Notes: generated by a model from the sequence alone, not told the origin. Positions 1 through 8,640 are shown, numbered from the stretch's first letter. The stretch is 55,265 bases of DNA from Poseidonibacter lekithochrous (GCF_018861145.1 NZ_JAHKQT010000028.1:1-55265), one strand, 5' to 3'. Numbers and translations are program-made.

Positions 1-20
1 TGGAATTGTAAGGCTATATA

Positions 21-1115
21 ATGTCAAATAATTTAACTTTAAATATCGAACAAATAAAAAAAGAAAAAGATGGATTAGATGTCTTAAGTGACATCTATAT
101 CTATGCAGTTTTAGGTGAAAGAGTAACGCCAAAAGATTTAATTAGATTTCAATGGTATGGAATTTATCAGCATGAAGATAATACAGACTATTATAAAATA
201 GTAGTTCCTTTGCCACTAGGTGAATTAAATGTTGAGCAGCTTAAAACTCTTGCTTTTATCTCAAAAGATTATGCAAAAAGTTCTTTAGATATTAATCATG
301 GTCAAAAAATTGAATTTAAATATTTAAAAATGCATAACTTACCACATATTTTTAATCTTCTACATAATGTAAATTTAAGTACTATTTTTGAATCTGGACA
401 TACTGTAAGAAATGTTATAACTTGTCCTATCAACACAGTTGATTGTAAACAATTGACAGATGTAAGTGCAATTGCAAGTAAATTAAATACTACATTTATT
501 GGAAATAAAAAATTCTCTAACTTACCAAATAAATTTCAAGTAGCAATTAGTGGCTGTAAAGAAGGATGTAACCTTGATGAAGTGCCTGATATTACTTTTA
601 ATGCTAATTCATATAAAAGTAATAAAGTTTTATTTTCAGTGAAAGTTATTGATAAACATATAGGTTATATTACATCTTCTCAAATTGTTAATACAACAAA
701 AGCTATTGCCAATATTTATAAAGACTTTGGAAATAGAACAGATATTAAAAAAAGTACTTTTTCATCTTTAATTAAAACATGGGGAATTGATCAGTTTACT
801 AATATCTTAGAATCATCAATTAATTTTAAAATAAAGACAATTATTTTAGAAGAAGATACTACAACTACAAAAGGCGAACACTTTGGAATAAATGAAAGTG
901 TAGTAGAAGGTCAAAGTTATGTGGGATGTAAAGTCCCATCACTAAACTTTAAAGCATCAGATTTTACAAGTTTAGCAAATATTTTAGAAAAGCATGATGC
1001 TTCAAAAATAAAATTAACAAATAAAGGTCATATCATTGTTTTAGATGCTCCAACAACAAAAGCAAATGAGTTAGCACATGACTTAAAAAAAGTAAATTTT
1101 AATCCTTTTATATAG
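21..1115 (+). CDS. Nitrite/sulfite reductase-like protein lacking the C-terminal catalytic repeat
   Basis: The 364-aa protein resembles siroheme nitrite/sulfite reductases. A ferredoxin-like half (about aa 20-85) is followed by a NIR_SIR-type domain starting with G-H-T-V-R-N-V and containing L-P-N-K-F-Q-V-A-I-S-G-C, then a second ferredoxin-like half (about aa 285-355). Full-length enzymes of this family (about 500-570 aa) continue with a second NIR_SIR domain carrying the 4Fe-4S/siroheme cysteines. Here the next gene begins 9 bases after the stop, so that domain is absent. Four cysteines (C135, C142, C179, C183) give a C-x6-C...C-x3-C pattern close to the canonical C-x5-C...C-x3-C, so cofactor binding cannot be excluded. 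The start has AAGG 7 bases upstream. An upstream frame appears to end within bases 1-21, suggesting an operon entering from the left. A role in sulfur assimilation is inferred from the desulfurase-like neighbour. Confidence 0.7.
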   Translation: MSNNLTLNIEQIKKEKDGLDVLSDIYIYAVLGERVTPKDLIRFQWYGIYQHEDNTDYYKIVVPLPLGELNVEQLKTLAFISKDYAKSSLDINHGQKIEFKYLKMHNLPHIFNLLHNVNLSTIFESGHTVRNVITCPINTVDCKQLTDVSAIASKLNTTFIGNKKFSNLPNKFQVAISGCKEGCNLDEVPDITFNANSYKSNKVLFSVKVIDKHIGYITSSQIVNTTKAIANIYKDFGNRTDIKKSTFSSLIKTWGIDQFTNILESSINFKIKTIILEEDTTTTKGEHFGINESVVEGQSYVGCKVPSLNFKASDFTSLANILEKHDASKIKLTNKGHIIVLDAPTTKANELAHDLKKVNFNPFI

Positions 1116-1124
1116 AGTAAAATA

Positions 1125-2426
1125 ATGAGCAATAAAGTTTTCAAACCATTCTTAAATACTAATACAAATACTCTTGATTACATAAGATATAATACTATTG
1201 GAAAAAATAAAAAAGAGTATTTTGATTACACCGCAACAGGCTTAGCTTTTAGACAAATTGAAAATAGAATACATGATGTATTAGAAACATATGCAAATAC
1301 TCACTCAAAAGAGTCATCAAATGCAGATACAACAAGTAACTATTATGAGATGGCAAGAGCAAATTTAGCAAAAAGTTTAGAAATAAATGATGAGTTTGCA
1401 ATACTTCCAAATGGTTGTGGAACAACTGCTGCTATTAAGCATTTTCAAGAACTTTTAGGTCTGTATATTCCCCCTGCAACAAAAAAAAGATATGATATAC
1501 AAGTTGATAAAAGTAAACTGCCTTTAGTAATTGTAGGACCTTATGAACATCATTCAAATGAAGTTTCTTTTAGAGAAGCTTTATGCGAGATACAAAGAAT
1601 TAAACTTTGTAAAACTGGCTTAATTGATTTAGACCATCTAAAAGAAGTATTAGAAAAAAATAAACATAGAGAAATAATTGCTTCTTTTTGTGTAGCTTCA
1701 AATGTTACAGGAATTATTACTATGTATAAAAAGATTTCAGAAATATTAAGATCTTATAATGCAATCATTTGTTTTGATGCTGCTGCCTCATCTCCTTATA
1801 TGAATATTCCATCTGAACTTTACGATGCTATGTTTATGTCTCCTCATAAGTTACTAGGAGGTCCTGGCTCTTGTGGACTTTTAGTAATTAGGAAATCCTT
1901 AGTAGATGTTAGTTTATCTCCTACTTTTGCAGGTGGAGGAACTGTTAAATATGTAAATAAAGATCGTCATGTTTATCAAAAAAATATAGAAACTAGAGAA
2001 GATGCAGGAACTCCTGGAATTTTACAACTTATTCGTGCAAGTTTAGCCTATCAATTAAGAAATGAAATAGGTTTTGACTTTATAAAAAAAAGGAAAGAAG
2101 AATTAAAAACGATATTTTTAAATGAACTTTCAAAAATTCCAAACTGTGAAATTTATGGGAATCAAAAAGAAGATAATATTGGAATAATCTCTTTTAATAT
2201 CTTAAATTTAGACCCTTATGAATTATGTTCAAAACTATCAGAACAAAATGGTTTCCAAACAAGAGCAGGATGCTCATGTGCTGGTCCTTATGGGCATGAT
2301 TTATTAGGTTTAGAAGATTTAGATTTAGATAAAAATCCAGGATGGATTAGAGTTTCTATTCATTTTTCACAAACAAAAGAAGAGATTTTAAACTTGGTTA
2401 ATTCAATCAAAAAAATTGTTAACTAA
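1125..2426 (+). CDS. Cysteine desulfurase-like class V aminotransferase
   Basis: This 433-aa PLP enzyme is of the class V (SufS/NifS-like) fold. The Schiff-base lysine is K242 in S-P-H-K-L-L-G-G-P-G-S. A D-A-A-A-S-S segment precedes it, in the position of the cofactor aspartate. The C-terminal R-A-G-C-S-C-A-G-P-Y-G-H segment carries C383 and C385 in the place of the catalytic persulfide cysteine loop of SufS-type enzymes. It is somewhat longer than SufS or IscS (about 400 aa). It follows the reductase-like gene by 9 bases and is probably co-transcribed with it. The likely reaction is release of sulfur from cysteine or a related selenium or sulfur substrate. The exact substrate is not visible, and it need not be the housekeeping Fe-S desulfurase. 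Confidence 0.8.
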   Translation: MSNKVFKPFLNTNTNTLDYIRYNTIGKNKKEYFDYTATGLAFRQIENRIHDVLETYANTHSKESSNADTTSNYYEMARANLAKSLEINDEFAILPNGCGTTAAIKHFQELLGLYIPPATKKRYDIQVDKSKLPLVIVGPYEHHSNEVSFREALCEIQRIKLCKTGLIDLDHLKEVLEKNKHREIIASFCVASNVTGIITMYKKISEILRSYNAIICFDAAASSPYMNIPSELYDAMFMSPHKLLGGPGSCGLLVIRKSLVDVSLSPTFAGGGTVKYVNKDRHVYQKNIETREDAGTPGILQLIRASLAYQLRNEIGFDFIKKRKEELKTIFLNELSKIPNCEIYGNQKEDNIGIISFNILNLDPYELCSKLSEQNGFQTRAGCSCAGPYGHDLLGLEDLDLDKNPGWIRVSIHFSQTKEEILNLVNSIKKIVN

Positions 2427-2696
2427 TCTTAACTTTTTGTTTAGCATTCATTAATCATTTGAGTATATAATTTCTTTATGAATTTCATAATATTTACATC
2501 AGTATTTGTTCTATTTTCCTCCAATATAATAAATATTAAAAAACAAAACTGATTAATAACTTTGATTTCAAACCAAGAAGTAAAAAGTATCTTAGCAATT
2601 AATATATACAATACGTTTTATGGCCTCCTACTATAAGCCAAAGCTAGATATAAACCAATCTCCCTAATTGGATTTACTTTCTTCTTTCCTTTTTAT

Positions 2697-2749
2697 AGAG
2701 ATAATTTTCATTTTATTTAATATTATAATTTTTTATGAAAGTTATCTCT
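2697..2749. repeat. Imperfect 15-bp inverted repeat in a 329-base gene-free gap
   Basis: The gap 2427-2755 has no supported gene. Its clearest structure is an inverted repeat: 2697-2711 pairs with 2735-2749 with one mismatch, around a 23-base loop. It lies just beyond the 3' end of the minus-strand EamA gene, so it could act as a 3' hairpin or terminator. Neither side has a convincing U-tract. A weaker five-base stem followed by TTTTTG directly after the desulfurase stop (about 2418-2440) might terminate that operon. Confidence 0.4.
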
Positions 2750-2755
2750 GTTATT

Positions 2756-3643
2756 TTAGTCTTTATCGACTCTTTTTAAATTAGTAAATACTTTAGCACC
2801 AAAAGTATTTATAACTAATCCTAGAACAATTATCAAAGAAGCTAATATTTTATAAAATCCAACTTCTTCATTAAAAAATAAATATGAACCTAATAGACCA
2901 AATATTGGTATTAGCAAACTAAGTGGAGATATCTGTGATACCTTGTATTTATTTAATAATATATTCCAAATATAATAACCAAATAACGTTGTTGGATATA
3001 CTTGAAAAAGTATTGAAATAATTGCATTAGAATCAATATTACTAAAAAAATCTATAAAAACAACATCTCCATTTGTTATATATGATAATAAAAGAAGAGG
3101 TATAGGTGGAAAAAGTGTTGAATAAACTAGAAATGAAAATACATCTTTAGTCTTTGCTTTTTTTACTATTATTTGCAAAAATGCAAAAGATACTGAAGAT
3201 AATATTACAAACATCATTCCTAATACTGTAACTGTTCCATCATCAAGTAAAAATATCAAGAAAATTCCAATTAATGCAATAATAAATGCAATTTTATTAT
3301 GAATATAGATTTTTTCATTTAAAATTATATAAGATAATATTACAGTTAAAAATACTCCTAGCTGTAAAACAATAGAAGCAACACCTGCTGAGACACCAAA
3401 GTACATTCCTAAATATAACACGCCCCAAAGTCCCACTCCAAATAATAAACCATAAGAAACAATATATTTAAATTCTACATCAGGTTTTTTAATAAAAAAA
3501 ACTAATGGAAAACAACAAAGAAAAAACCTAAGTGCTGCTAACATAAATGGATCTAAAGAAGATAATCCTAATTTTATAAATGAAAAATTAATACCCCAAA
3601 TAAATGTTATAAATAATGCAATACTTAAATCTCTTTTTGTCAT
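2756..3643 (-). CDS. EamA (DMT superfamily) transporter
   Basis: The 295-aa integral membrane protein has about ten predicted transmembrane segments in two homologous halves, the EamA/RhaT architecture. The N-terminus has W-G-I-N-F-S-F-I-K-L and the second half ends with the typical short basic tail. Such proteins export metabolites or amino acids, and no substrate can be read from the sequence. AAGGATT lies just upstream of the start. It is divergent from an AraC-family regulator 134 bases away, which suggests that regulator controls its expression. Two further EamA genes (11380-12258 and 22868-23788) occur in the window, but they are not close copies. Confidence 0.85.
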   Translation of the reverse strand: MTKRDLSIALFITFIWGINFSFIKLGLSSLDPFMLAALRFFLCCFPLVFFIKKPDVEFKYIVSYGLLFGVGLWGVLYLGMYFGVSAGVASIVLQLGVFLTVILSYIILNEKIYIHNKIAFIIALIGIFLIFLLDDGTVTVLGMMFVILSSVSFAFLQIIVKKAKTKDVFSFLVYSTLFPPIPLLLLSYITNGDVVFIDFFSNIDSNAIISILFQVYPTTLFGYYIWNILLNKYKVSQISPLSLLIPIFGLLGSYLFFNEEVGFYKILASLIIVLGLVINTFGAKVFTNLKRVDKD

Positions 3644-3694
3644 CTTTAATCCTTTTATAGAATAATAACCAATAAAAAAGTTTATAGCTTTATA

Positions 3695-3752
3695 TTTAGT
3701 GCTTAAATTATTATCCTTTAGTGCTAATAATTTACTCTATTATTGTTATAAT
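3695..3752 (+). promoter_or_regulatory. Direct-repeat operator and -10 box between EamA and the AraC regulator
   Basis: The 9-base sequence TTTAGTGCT occurs twice in direct orientation, at 3695-3703 and 3717-3725. The copies are 22 bases apart, about two helical turns, which is typical of AraC-type binding half-sites. A -10 box TATAAT lies at 3747-3752, so the second repeat would overlap the -35 region of the regulator promoter. Autoregulation and control of the divergent transporter are inferred. Confidence 0.5.
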
Positions 3753-3777
3753 ATATAAAACTCATATGGATTAAAAA

Positions 3778-4659
3778 ATGCATAAGAAAGAAACATCATT
3801 AAAACACTGTAAAATAGCTAATGAAATGGTAAATTATATAAATACTTACATCGATACAGATATAAATATATCTGCAATGGCAATTGAATTTAAAATAAGT
3901 AAGTTTCACTTTCATAGAATTTTTAAAGAACAAATGGGTGAAAATATATATGAAACAATTAAATCAATTAGATTACAAAAAGCATCCAACCTATTAATTA
4001 CTAATCAAGGTTCAACTATTAGTAAAATTGCATCAATGTGTGGATATAGTTCTCAAACATCATTTCTACGAGCTTTTAAACAAAGGTTTAATCAAACACC
4101 AAAGCAATGGAGAAAAGGTGGATACAAAGAATTCTCTGACAAAATAATAAACTCTAATTCTTCATTAAGTCTTATTAAAAAAGACTTTTCTTTAATAGAA
4201 GCGCAAATTGTTAAAATAGAAAAAAAAGTAGCTTATTATATTAGAGAAAAAGGTTTAGGAACACATGCTAGACAAACATGGCAAAAGTTAAAAGCTTGGG
4301 TTTATACAAATAATGTCATAAACTATTCTCAAGTTGGTATTTACCATGATAATCCAATTATTACAAAAGCTGAAGATTGTCATTATGTGGCTGCAATTAT
4401 GGTAGATAAAGAAGATATTGTTGAAAATAGTAATTTACCATTTTTTAATTTGTATGATGGTTTATGTGCAAAGTTTCCTTTTGAAGGTAAGTATGAGGAT
4501 ATTTTAAAGTTAATTCAGTGGGTATATCACTATTGGTTACCAAATAGTGGCTATGAAGCTACAACCATTCCCTCATACATTAAGTTTGAGAAGAATGATT
4601 TCTTTGATAATAGCTCACAGTTTAAAGCAAATTATTATTTGCCTATTAAATTTTCGTAA
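3778..4659 (+). CDS. AraC-family regulator with C-terminal GyrI-like ligand-binding domain
   Basis: The 293-aa protein has an N-terminal AraC double helix-turn-helix (about aa 12-115). It includes the F-K-I-S-K-F-H-F-H-R-I-F-K first recognition motif and the C-G-Y-S-S-Q-T-S-F-L-R-A-F-K second motif. The C-terminal half (about aa 140-293) resembles the GyrI-like small-molecule binding domain found in Rob/SoxS-type fusions. Such proteins sense small amphipathic ligands and often control exporters. The divergent EamA transporter is the obvious target. The start codon is preceded only by a weak GGA. A rho-independent terminator lies downstream at 4770-4800. Confidence 0.85.
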   Translation: MHKKETSLKHCKIANEMVNYINTYIDTDINISAMAIEFKISKFHFHRIFKEQMGENIYETIKSIRLQKASNLLITNQGSTISKIASMCGYSSQTSFLRAFKQRFNQTPKQWRKGGYKEFSDKIINSNSSLSLIKKDFSLIEAQIVKIEKKVAYYIREKGLGTHARQTWQKLKAWVYTNNVINYSQVGIYHDNPIITKAEDCHYVAAIMVDKEDIVENSNLPFFNLYDGLCAKFPFEGKYEDILKLIQWVYHYWLPNSGYEATTIPSYIKFEKNDFFDNSSQFKANYYLPIKFS

Positions 4660-4671
4660 TTTATAATAAGG

Positions 4672-4755
4672 CTAGTTGCCAATAAATATAAAGCTTGTAA
4701 AAACTGTAATAAATTCAATTCCAATTATTATAATATAATCTTTAATATTTTCCAT
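4672..4755 (-). CDS. Possible 27-aa single-span membrane peptide
   Basis: A short frame reads M-E-N-I-K-D-Y followed by a strongly hydrophobic stretch ending F-I-G-N and TAG. AAAAGGAG lies about 8 bases before the ATG, a better Shine-Dalgarno than many real genes here have. The residues form a short acidic head and one membrane-spanning segment. The reading frame sits on the strand opposite the 3' region of the AraC gene, and its ribosome site overlaps the plus-strand terminator hairpin. It resembles no family I know. The frame is short enough to be chance, although the strong ribosome site argues for translation. Confidence 0.4.
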   Translation of the reverse strand: MENIKDYIIIIGIEFITVFTSFIFIGN

Positions 4756-4769
4756 TTTTTCTCCTTTTT

Positions 4770-4800
4770 ATAGGAGAAAAAATCTCCTATTATTTTTTTG
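4770..4800 (+). terminator. Rho-independent terminator after the AraC regulator
   Basis: A perfect 8-bp stem (4770-4777 with 4783-4790, ATAGGAGA/TCTCCTAT) has an A5 loop and is followed by TATTTTTTTG. This is a classic terminator for plus-strand transcription, about 110 bases after the regulator stop. Confidence 0.75.
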
Positions 4801-4870
4801 TTTTTATTAAATTTTGTCTAATCCTAAATATCTTCATATCGGACATATAAACCCTTTTGTCTAAAAATTT

Positions 4871-4906
4871 TGTAAAAAAAAAGGATGAGCTAAAAAGCTC
4901 ATCCTT
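4871..4906 (-). terminator. Rho-independent terminator of typA
   Basis: An 11-bp perfect stem (4881-4891 with 4896-4906) has a four-base loop. Read on the minus strand it is followed by a run of nine or more U residues (plus-strand A-run just before 4881). It lies 28 bases beyond the typA stop codon. The plus-strand side has only TTTTAA, so termination from the left would be weaker. Confidence 0.85.
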
Positions 4907-4933
4907 TTAATAAAATAGATAAATCTAATTCTA

Positions 4934-6748
4934 TTATGAGAATTTAACTTTTTTAGCAGTTCTTTTTCTAGCAACTGGATCTAGTTCTCTTTTTCTAACT
5001 CTTACTGAAAGAGGTGTAACTTCAACAAGCTCATCTTCTTCAATCCACTCTAGTGCATTTTCTAAAGACATAATTCTTGGAGGTACTAACTTAATAGCTT
5101 CATCAGCACCCGAAGATCTAACATTTGATTGTTGTTTAGCTTTAATTGGATTGATATCTAAATCATTCCCTTTAGCATGTTGACCAACTACCATTCCGTT
5201 ATAAACTTTATCTTGAGGTTTAATGTACATAATCCCTCTATCTTGTAAGTTGAAGATTGAATAACCAACAGCTTCACCATTTTCCATAGAAACTAATGCT
5301 CCATATTTTCTAGATTCAACAACACCTGAATGAGGTCTAAAATCTAAGAATGAGTGATTCATAACACCCTCACCTTTTGTTTCAGTTAAGAATTCAGTTC
5401 TAATACCAATTAATCCTCTAGCTGGAATTTCAAATTCTAATCTTGTATAACCAGAACCCATTGGAACCATGTTAGTCATATTAGCTTTTCTTTTTCCTAA
5501 TTTTTCAATAATTGCACCTGAGAATTCATCTGGTGTATCAATTACTAAGTGCTCAAATGGTTCCATTTTTACACCATTTTCTTCTTTTGTAATTACTTCA
5601 GGTCTTCCAATACAAAATTCAAAACCTTCTCTTCTCATATTTTCAGCTAGGATACAAATTTGTAATTCTCCCCTACCATTAACTTTAAATTTACCTTCAC
5701 CAGTTTGCTCATAATTCATAGCAATATTAGTGTTCATTTCAGCAGCTAATCTTTCATCAATTTTATTTGAAGTTACATATTTACCTTCAGTTCCAGCTAA
5801 TGGAGAATCATTTACTGCAAATGTTACAGATAATGTAGGCTCTTCAATATGCATAGGATCTAATGGCATTGGATTAGTAGGATCACAAAGTGAATCACCA
5901 ACATCAATTGTTTCAAAACCAGCAACAGCAACAATATCACCAGTACCAGCAGTTTGGATGTCAAATCTATCAACACCTTTGAATCCAATAAGTTTAGTAA
6001 CTCTACCTTTAATACTTTCACCATCAGCTTTAACTAAAACTACTGTTTCACCCATAGAAATAGTACCATTGAAGATTCTTGCAATACCAATTTTTCCAAT
6101 AAAGTTATCATAATCAAGTGTAAATACTTGTAATTGAAGACCATTTTCATCAGAACCTTTTGGTTTTGGAACTTCATTTAAAATAGTTGTAAATAATGGA
6201 ATTAAGTTTTCATTTGGTTCATCTAATGAAAGTTTTGCATAACCATCTCTTGCTGCTGCGTAAACAACTGGGAATTCTAATTGTTCTTCATTTGCACCCA
6301 TTTGGTCAAATAGGTCAAATACTTCATCAACAACTCTATCTGCATCAGAACCTGGTTTATCAATTTTGTTAATAACAACAATTGGTCTATGACCTAATTG
6401 TAAAGCTTTCTTAACAACAAACTTAGTTTGAGGCATAACACCTTCTTGAGCATCTACTAATAAAAGTACACAATCAACCATTTTAAGAACACGTTCAACT
6501 TCTCCACCAAAGTCAGCATGGCCTGGAGTGTCAATAATGTTAATTCTAACACCTTCATAATCAATAGCTGTATTCTTAGAAAGAATTGTAATTCCTCTTT
6601 CTTTTTCAATATCATTACTATCCATAACTCTTTCATCTACTTCTTGGTGAGCAGTAAAAGTTCCTGATTGTTTTAATAATTCGTCTACTAATGTAGTTTT
6701 TCCGTGGTCAACGTGTGCGATAACGGCAATATTTCTAATATCTCTCAT
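4934..6748 (-). CDS. typA: Ribosome-associated GTPase TypA/BipA
   Basis: This 604-aa translational GTPase is at the expected family length. The G1 motif A-H-V-D-H-G-K-T is at aa 11-18, R-G-I-T-I in switch I, D-T-P-G-H-A-D-F is G3 and N-K-I-D-K is G4. The EF-G-like domains and BipA C-terminal domain follow, ending in basic residues. TypA binds the 70S ribosome and supports 50S assembly and stress or cold adaptation. It is monocistronic, with its own -10 box at 6816-6821 and a strong terminator downstream. Confidence 0.97.
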   Translation of the reverse strand: MRDIRNIAVIAHVDHGKTTLVDELLKQSGTFTAHQEVDERVMDSNDIEKERGITILSKNTAIDYEGVRINIIDTPGHADFGGEVERVLKMVDCVLLLVDAQEGVMPQTKFVVKKALQLGHRPIVVINKIDKPGSDADRVVDEVFDLFDQMGANEEQLEFPVVYAAARDGYAKLSLDEPNENLIPLFTTILNEVPKPKGSDENGLQLQVFTLDYDNFIGKIGIARIFNGTISMGETVVLVKADGESIKGRVTKLIGFKGVDRFDIQTAGTGDIVAVAGFETIDVGDSLCDPTNPMPLDPMHIEEPTLSVTFAVNDSPLAGTEGKYVTSNKIDERLAAEMNTNIAMNYEQTGEGKFKVNGRGELQICILAENMRREGFEFCIGRPEVITKEENGVKMEPFEHLVIDTPDEFSGAIIEKLGKRKANMTNMVPMGSGYTRLEFEIPARGLIGIRTEFLTETKGEGVMNHSFLDFRPHSGVVESRKYGALVSMENGEAVGYSIFNLQDRGIMYIKPQDKVYNGMVVGQHAKGNDLDINPIKAKQQSNVRSSGADEAIKLVPPRIMSLENALEWIEEDELVEVTPLSVRVRKRELDPVARKRTAKKVKFS

Positions 6749-6815
6749 GGGATCTCTTTTTATTAGTTTTTACGAAAAAGCTCTTGCAAAAAAACTTTTT
6801 CTATTAATTTCGCGG

Positions 6816-6821
6816 ATTATA
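6816..6821 (-). promoter_or_regulatory. -10 box of the typA promoter
   Basis: Read on the minus strand the sequence is TATAAT followed by CCGCG, 68 bases before the typA start codon. The TATAAT-Y-C-G-Y-G arrangement recurs at other minus-strand promoters in this window (21481-21486 and, more loosely, 37431-37436). No clear -35 is visible. Confidence 0.55.
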
Positions 6822-6953
6822 CTAAAAATATGCTTAAATATACAAGTCTATTTTAAGGAATTATTAAATTAGTTAATAATATTACAATAAATAGTAAATA
6901 ATTTTTTACCATTCAAATTATTATTAAGTTATATTTAATTATTATTCCATCAG

Positions 6954-6995
6954 ATTTGTGGCACAAATAGAGATTACAGTTTAATCTTCAATCTC
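6954..6995. promoter_or_regulatory. Inverted repeats in the 332-base leader upstream of fdhT
   Basis: The gap 6749-7080 holds the typA promoter on its left. On its right are two adjacent structures: a palindrome ATTTGTG-G-CACAAAT at 6954-6968, and a hairpin-capable GAGATT (6970-6975)/AATCTC (6990-6995). They lie 85-127 bases before the fdhT start. An operator or a structured 5' leader is possible. No known riboswitch was recognised. Confidence 0.3.
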
Positions 6996-7080
6996 ATCTT
7001 TTTAGGGTACTTAAACTTTTAAATCATAAGAGTTATATCCAAAACTTCAAAATTAAAACATATTGTTAGGAGAAATTTGC

Positions 7081-8295
7081 ATGAACTATTTCAAGCAATT
7101 TAAAGAAAAATACCTAGTTGCATTCTGGCGTCCTACGCCTGCAGTTATAGCATTAGGTGTACTTGCAGCTTATTACTTTGGTATTACAGGGACATATTGG
7201 GCAGTTACAGGAGAGTTTACTCGATGGGGTGGACATATTTTACAATTAGCTGGCGTTGATATTAGCGATTGGGGCTATTATAAAATTATGAATATGAATG
7301 GAAATAGTCTAACAAGAGTTGATGGTGTTATGATTATAGGTATGTTTGCTGGATGTATCGCAGCAGCATTTTGGGGTAATAATGTAAAACTTAGAATGCC
7401 TGCAAGTAAAATTAGAATTGCACAAGCATTAATTGGTGGAATTATAGCTGGATTTGGTGCAAGACTTGGAATGGGTTGTAACCTTGCTAGCTTATTTACA
7501 GGTATTCCTCAGTTTTCAGCGCATGCATGGTTTTTTACTCTTGCAATGATTATTGGTGTTTATTTAGGAACAAAAGTAACAATGCTTTCTTTTTTTCAAT
7601 CAAAAATTAAACTAGAAAAAGTTTCTTGTAGTAAAGATTTAAATAAAAATTCAGATGAAAGTAAACAAAAAGTTAAATCATTATTTACTATTGGTTCTTT
7701 TGTCTTTGTAGCAATGATTATTTGGGCTTTATATTTAATCTTTATTGTAAATAGTCAAAAACTAGGAATTGCAATGCTTTTTGGAGCTGCTTTTGGTTTG
7801 TTGATTGCTAAAGCTCAGATTTGTTTTACATCTGCATTTAGAGATATTTTTACTACAGGAAGAAGTGAATTAGCGATTGCGATTGTGATAGGGATGGCTG
7901 TTTCAACTATTGGAGTTTTCTCTTATATAATGATTGGAACCCCTGCAAAAATTATGTGGGCTGGACCTAATGCAATTATTGGTGGATTATTATTTGGTTT
8001 TGGTATTGTATTAGCTGGTGGTTGTGAATGTGGATGGATGTATAGAGCTGTTGAAGGTCAAGTTCATTTTTGGATTGTTGGTATTGGGAATGTAATTGGT
8101 GCTACTTTACTTGCATTTATGTGGGATGGGTTTTCTTTATCATTAGCAACTTCATGGCCAAAAATAAATCTCCTTGAATCATTTGGTCAATATGGTGGTT
8201 TATTTATGAACTACATTTTTTTATTCTTATTGTTTTTATTAATTTTGAAATTGGAAAAAAACTATAGAATAAAATTACAGAAAAAAGGGAATTAA
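7081..8295 (+). CDS. fdhT: YedE/YeeE-family membrane transporter, FdhT type
   Basis: This is a polytopic membrane protein of about 404 aa. The conserved YeeE/YedE motifs are visible: G-M-G-C-N-L-A-S-L-F in the first half and G-G-C-E-C-G-W-M-Y-R-A in the second. Their cysteines line the substrate path in thiosulfate transporters of this superfamily. The immediately adjacent YedF partner identifies it as YedE. In Campylobacter jejuni the pair is FdhT/FdhU, needed for selenium-dependent formate dehydrogenase. A TTG at 7063 extends the frame by six codons. I prefer ATG 7081 because AGGAG at 7068-7072 is correctly spaced for it. It is probably co-transcribed with the next gene, one base away. Confidence 0.88.
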   Translation: MNYFKQFKEKYLVAFWRPTPAVIALGVLAAYYFGITGTYWAVTGEFTRWGGHILQLAGVDISDWGYYKIMNMNGNSLTRVDGVMIIGMFAGCIAAAFWGNNVKLRMPASKIRIAQALIGGIIAGFGARLGMGCNLASLFTGIPQFSAHAWFFTLAMIIGVYLGTKVTMLSFFQSKIKLEKVSCSKDLNKNSDESKQKVKSLFTIGSFVFVAMIIWALYLIFIVNSQKLGIAMLFGAAFGLLIAKAQICFTSAFRDIFTTGRSELAIAIVIGMAVSTIGVFSYIMIGTPAKIMWAGPNAIIGGLLFGFGIVLAGGCECGWMYRAVEGQVHFWIVGIGNVIGATLLAFMWDGFSLSLATSWPKINLLESFGQYGGLFMNYIFLFLLFLLILKLEKNYRIKLQKKGN

Positions 8296-8296
8296 T

Positions 8297-8536
8297 ATGA
8301 ATAAAGAAAATATTACTCCAGATTACAGACTTGATATGCAAGGTGAACCTTGTCCTTATCCTGCTGTTAAGACACTTGAAGCAATGCAAAGTTTAGAAGT
8401 TGGAGAAATACTAGAAATTATTAGTGATTGTCCACAAAGTATAAATAATATTCCAATTGATATGAAAAATCATGGATATAAAGTATTAAAAATTGATAGT
8501 AGTGGTCCTACTATACAATACATAATACAAAAATAA
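8297..8536 (+). CDS. fdhU: TusA-like selenium metabolism protein YedF/FdhU
   Basis: This 79-aa protein has the SirA/TusA fold. It contains the C19-P20-Y-P motif (G-E-P-C-P-Y-P-A-V) and S-D-C-P-Q-S-I-N-N-I-P, which is nearly identical to Escherichia coli YedF. The family hands on sulfur or selenium as a persulfide or perselenide on the first cysteine. With FdhT it probably supplies selenium for selenophosphate and selenocysteine formation. Selenoprotein genes themselves are not in this window. The start has GGGA in the preceding gene's last codons, and a terminator follows directly after the stop. Confidence 0.93.
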   Translation: MNKENITPDYRLDMQGEPCPYPAVKTLEAMQSLEVGEILEIISDCPQSINNIPIDMKNHGYKVLKIDSSGPTIQYIIQK

Positions 8537-8564
8537 AAAAGGGGGGTTTTATAATCCTCTTTTT
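8536..8564 (+). terminator. Terminator after fdhU
   Basis: A5-G5 (8536-8545) pairs with UCCUC-U5 (8555-8564), including two G-U wobbles, around a nine-base loop. The right arm ends in T5. The hairpin begins on the last base of the fdhU stop codon. Confidence 0.6.
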
Positions 8565-8602
8565 ATTCAAAATATAAATGACTATATTCAAGATTATTTT
8601 TG

Positions 8603-8608
8603 TATAAT
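8603..8608 (+). promoter_or_regulatory. Extended -10 box of the glsA promoter
   Basis: TGTATAAT lies 33 bases upstream of the glsA start in an otherwise AT-rich stretch, with no clear -35. Confidence 0.6.
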
Positions 8609-8640
8609 CCTTATAAATTATAAAAAATTATCGAGAACAA

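Noticed and set aside
2478-2552. 24-codon hydrophobic frame in the gap after the desulfurase gene
   Set aside because: It has no ribosome site, and a TATAAT lies only 6 bases before its ATG, so it is not supported as a gene.
5469-6113. Two plus-strand open frames inside typA
   Set aside because: They are antisense shadows of a highly conserved gene, with no ribosome site and no protein-family features.
6954-6995. Known riboswitch upstream of fdhT
   Set aside because: I could not match any known riboswitch core; only small inverted repeats are visible.
7063-7080. TTG start for fdhT
   Set aside because: The Shine-Dalgarno AGGAG lies inside this extension and is spaced for ATG 7081.
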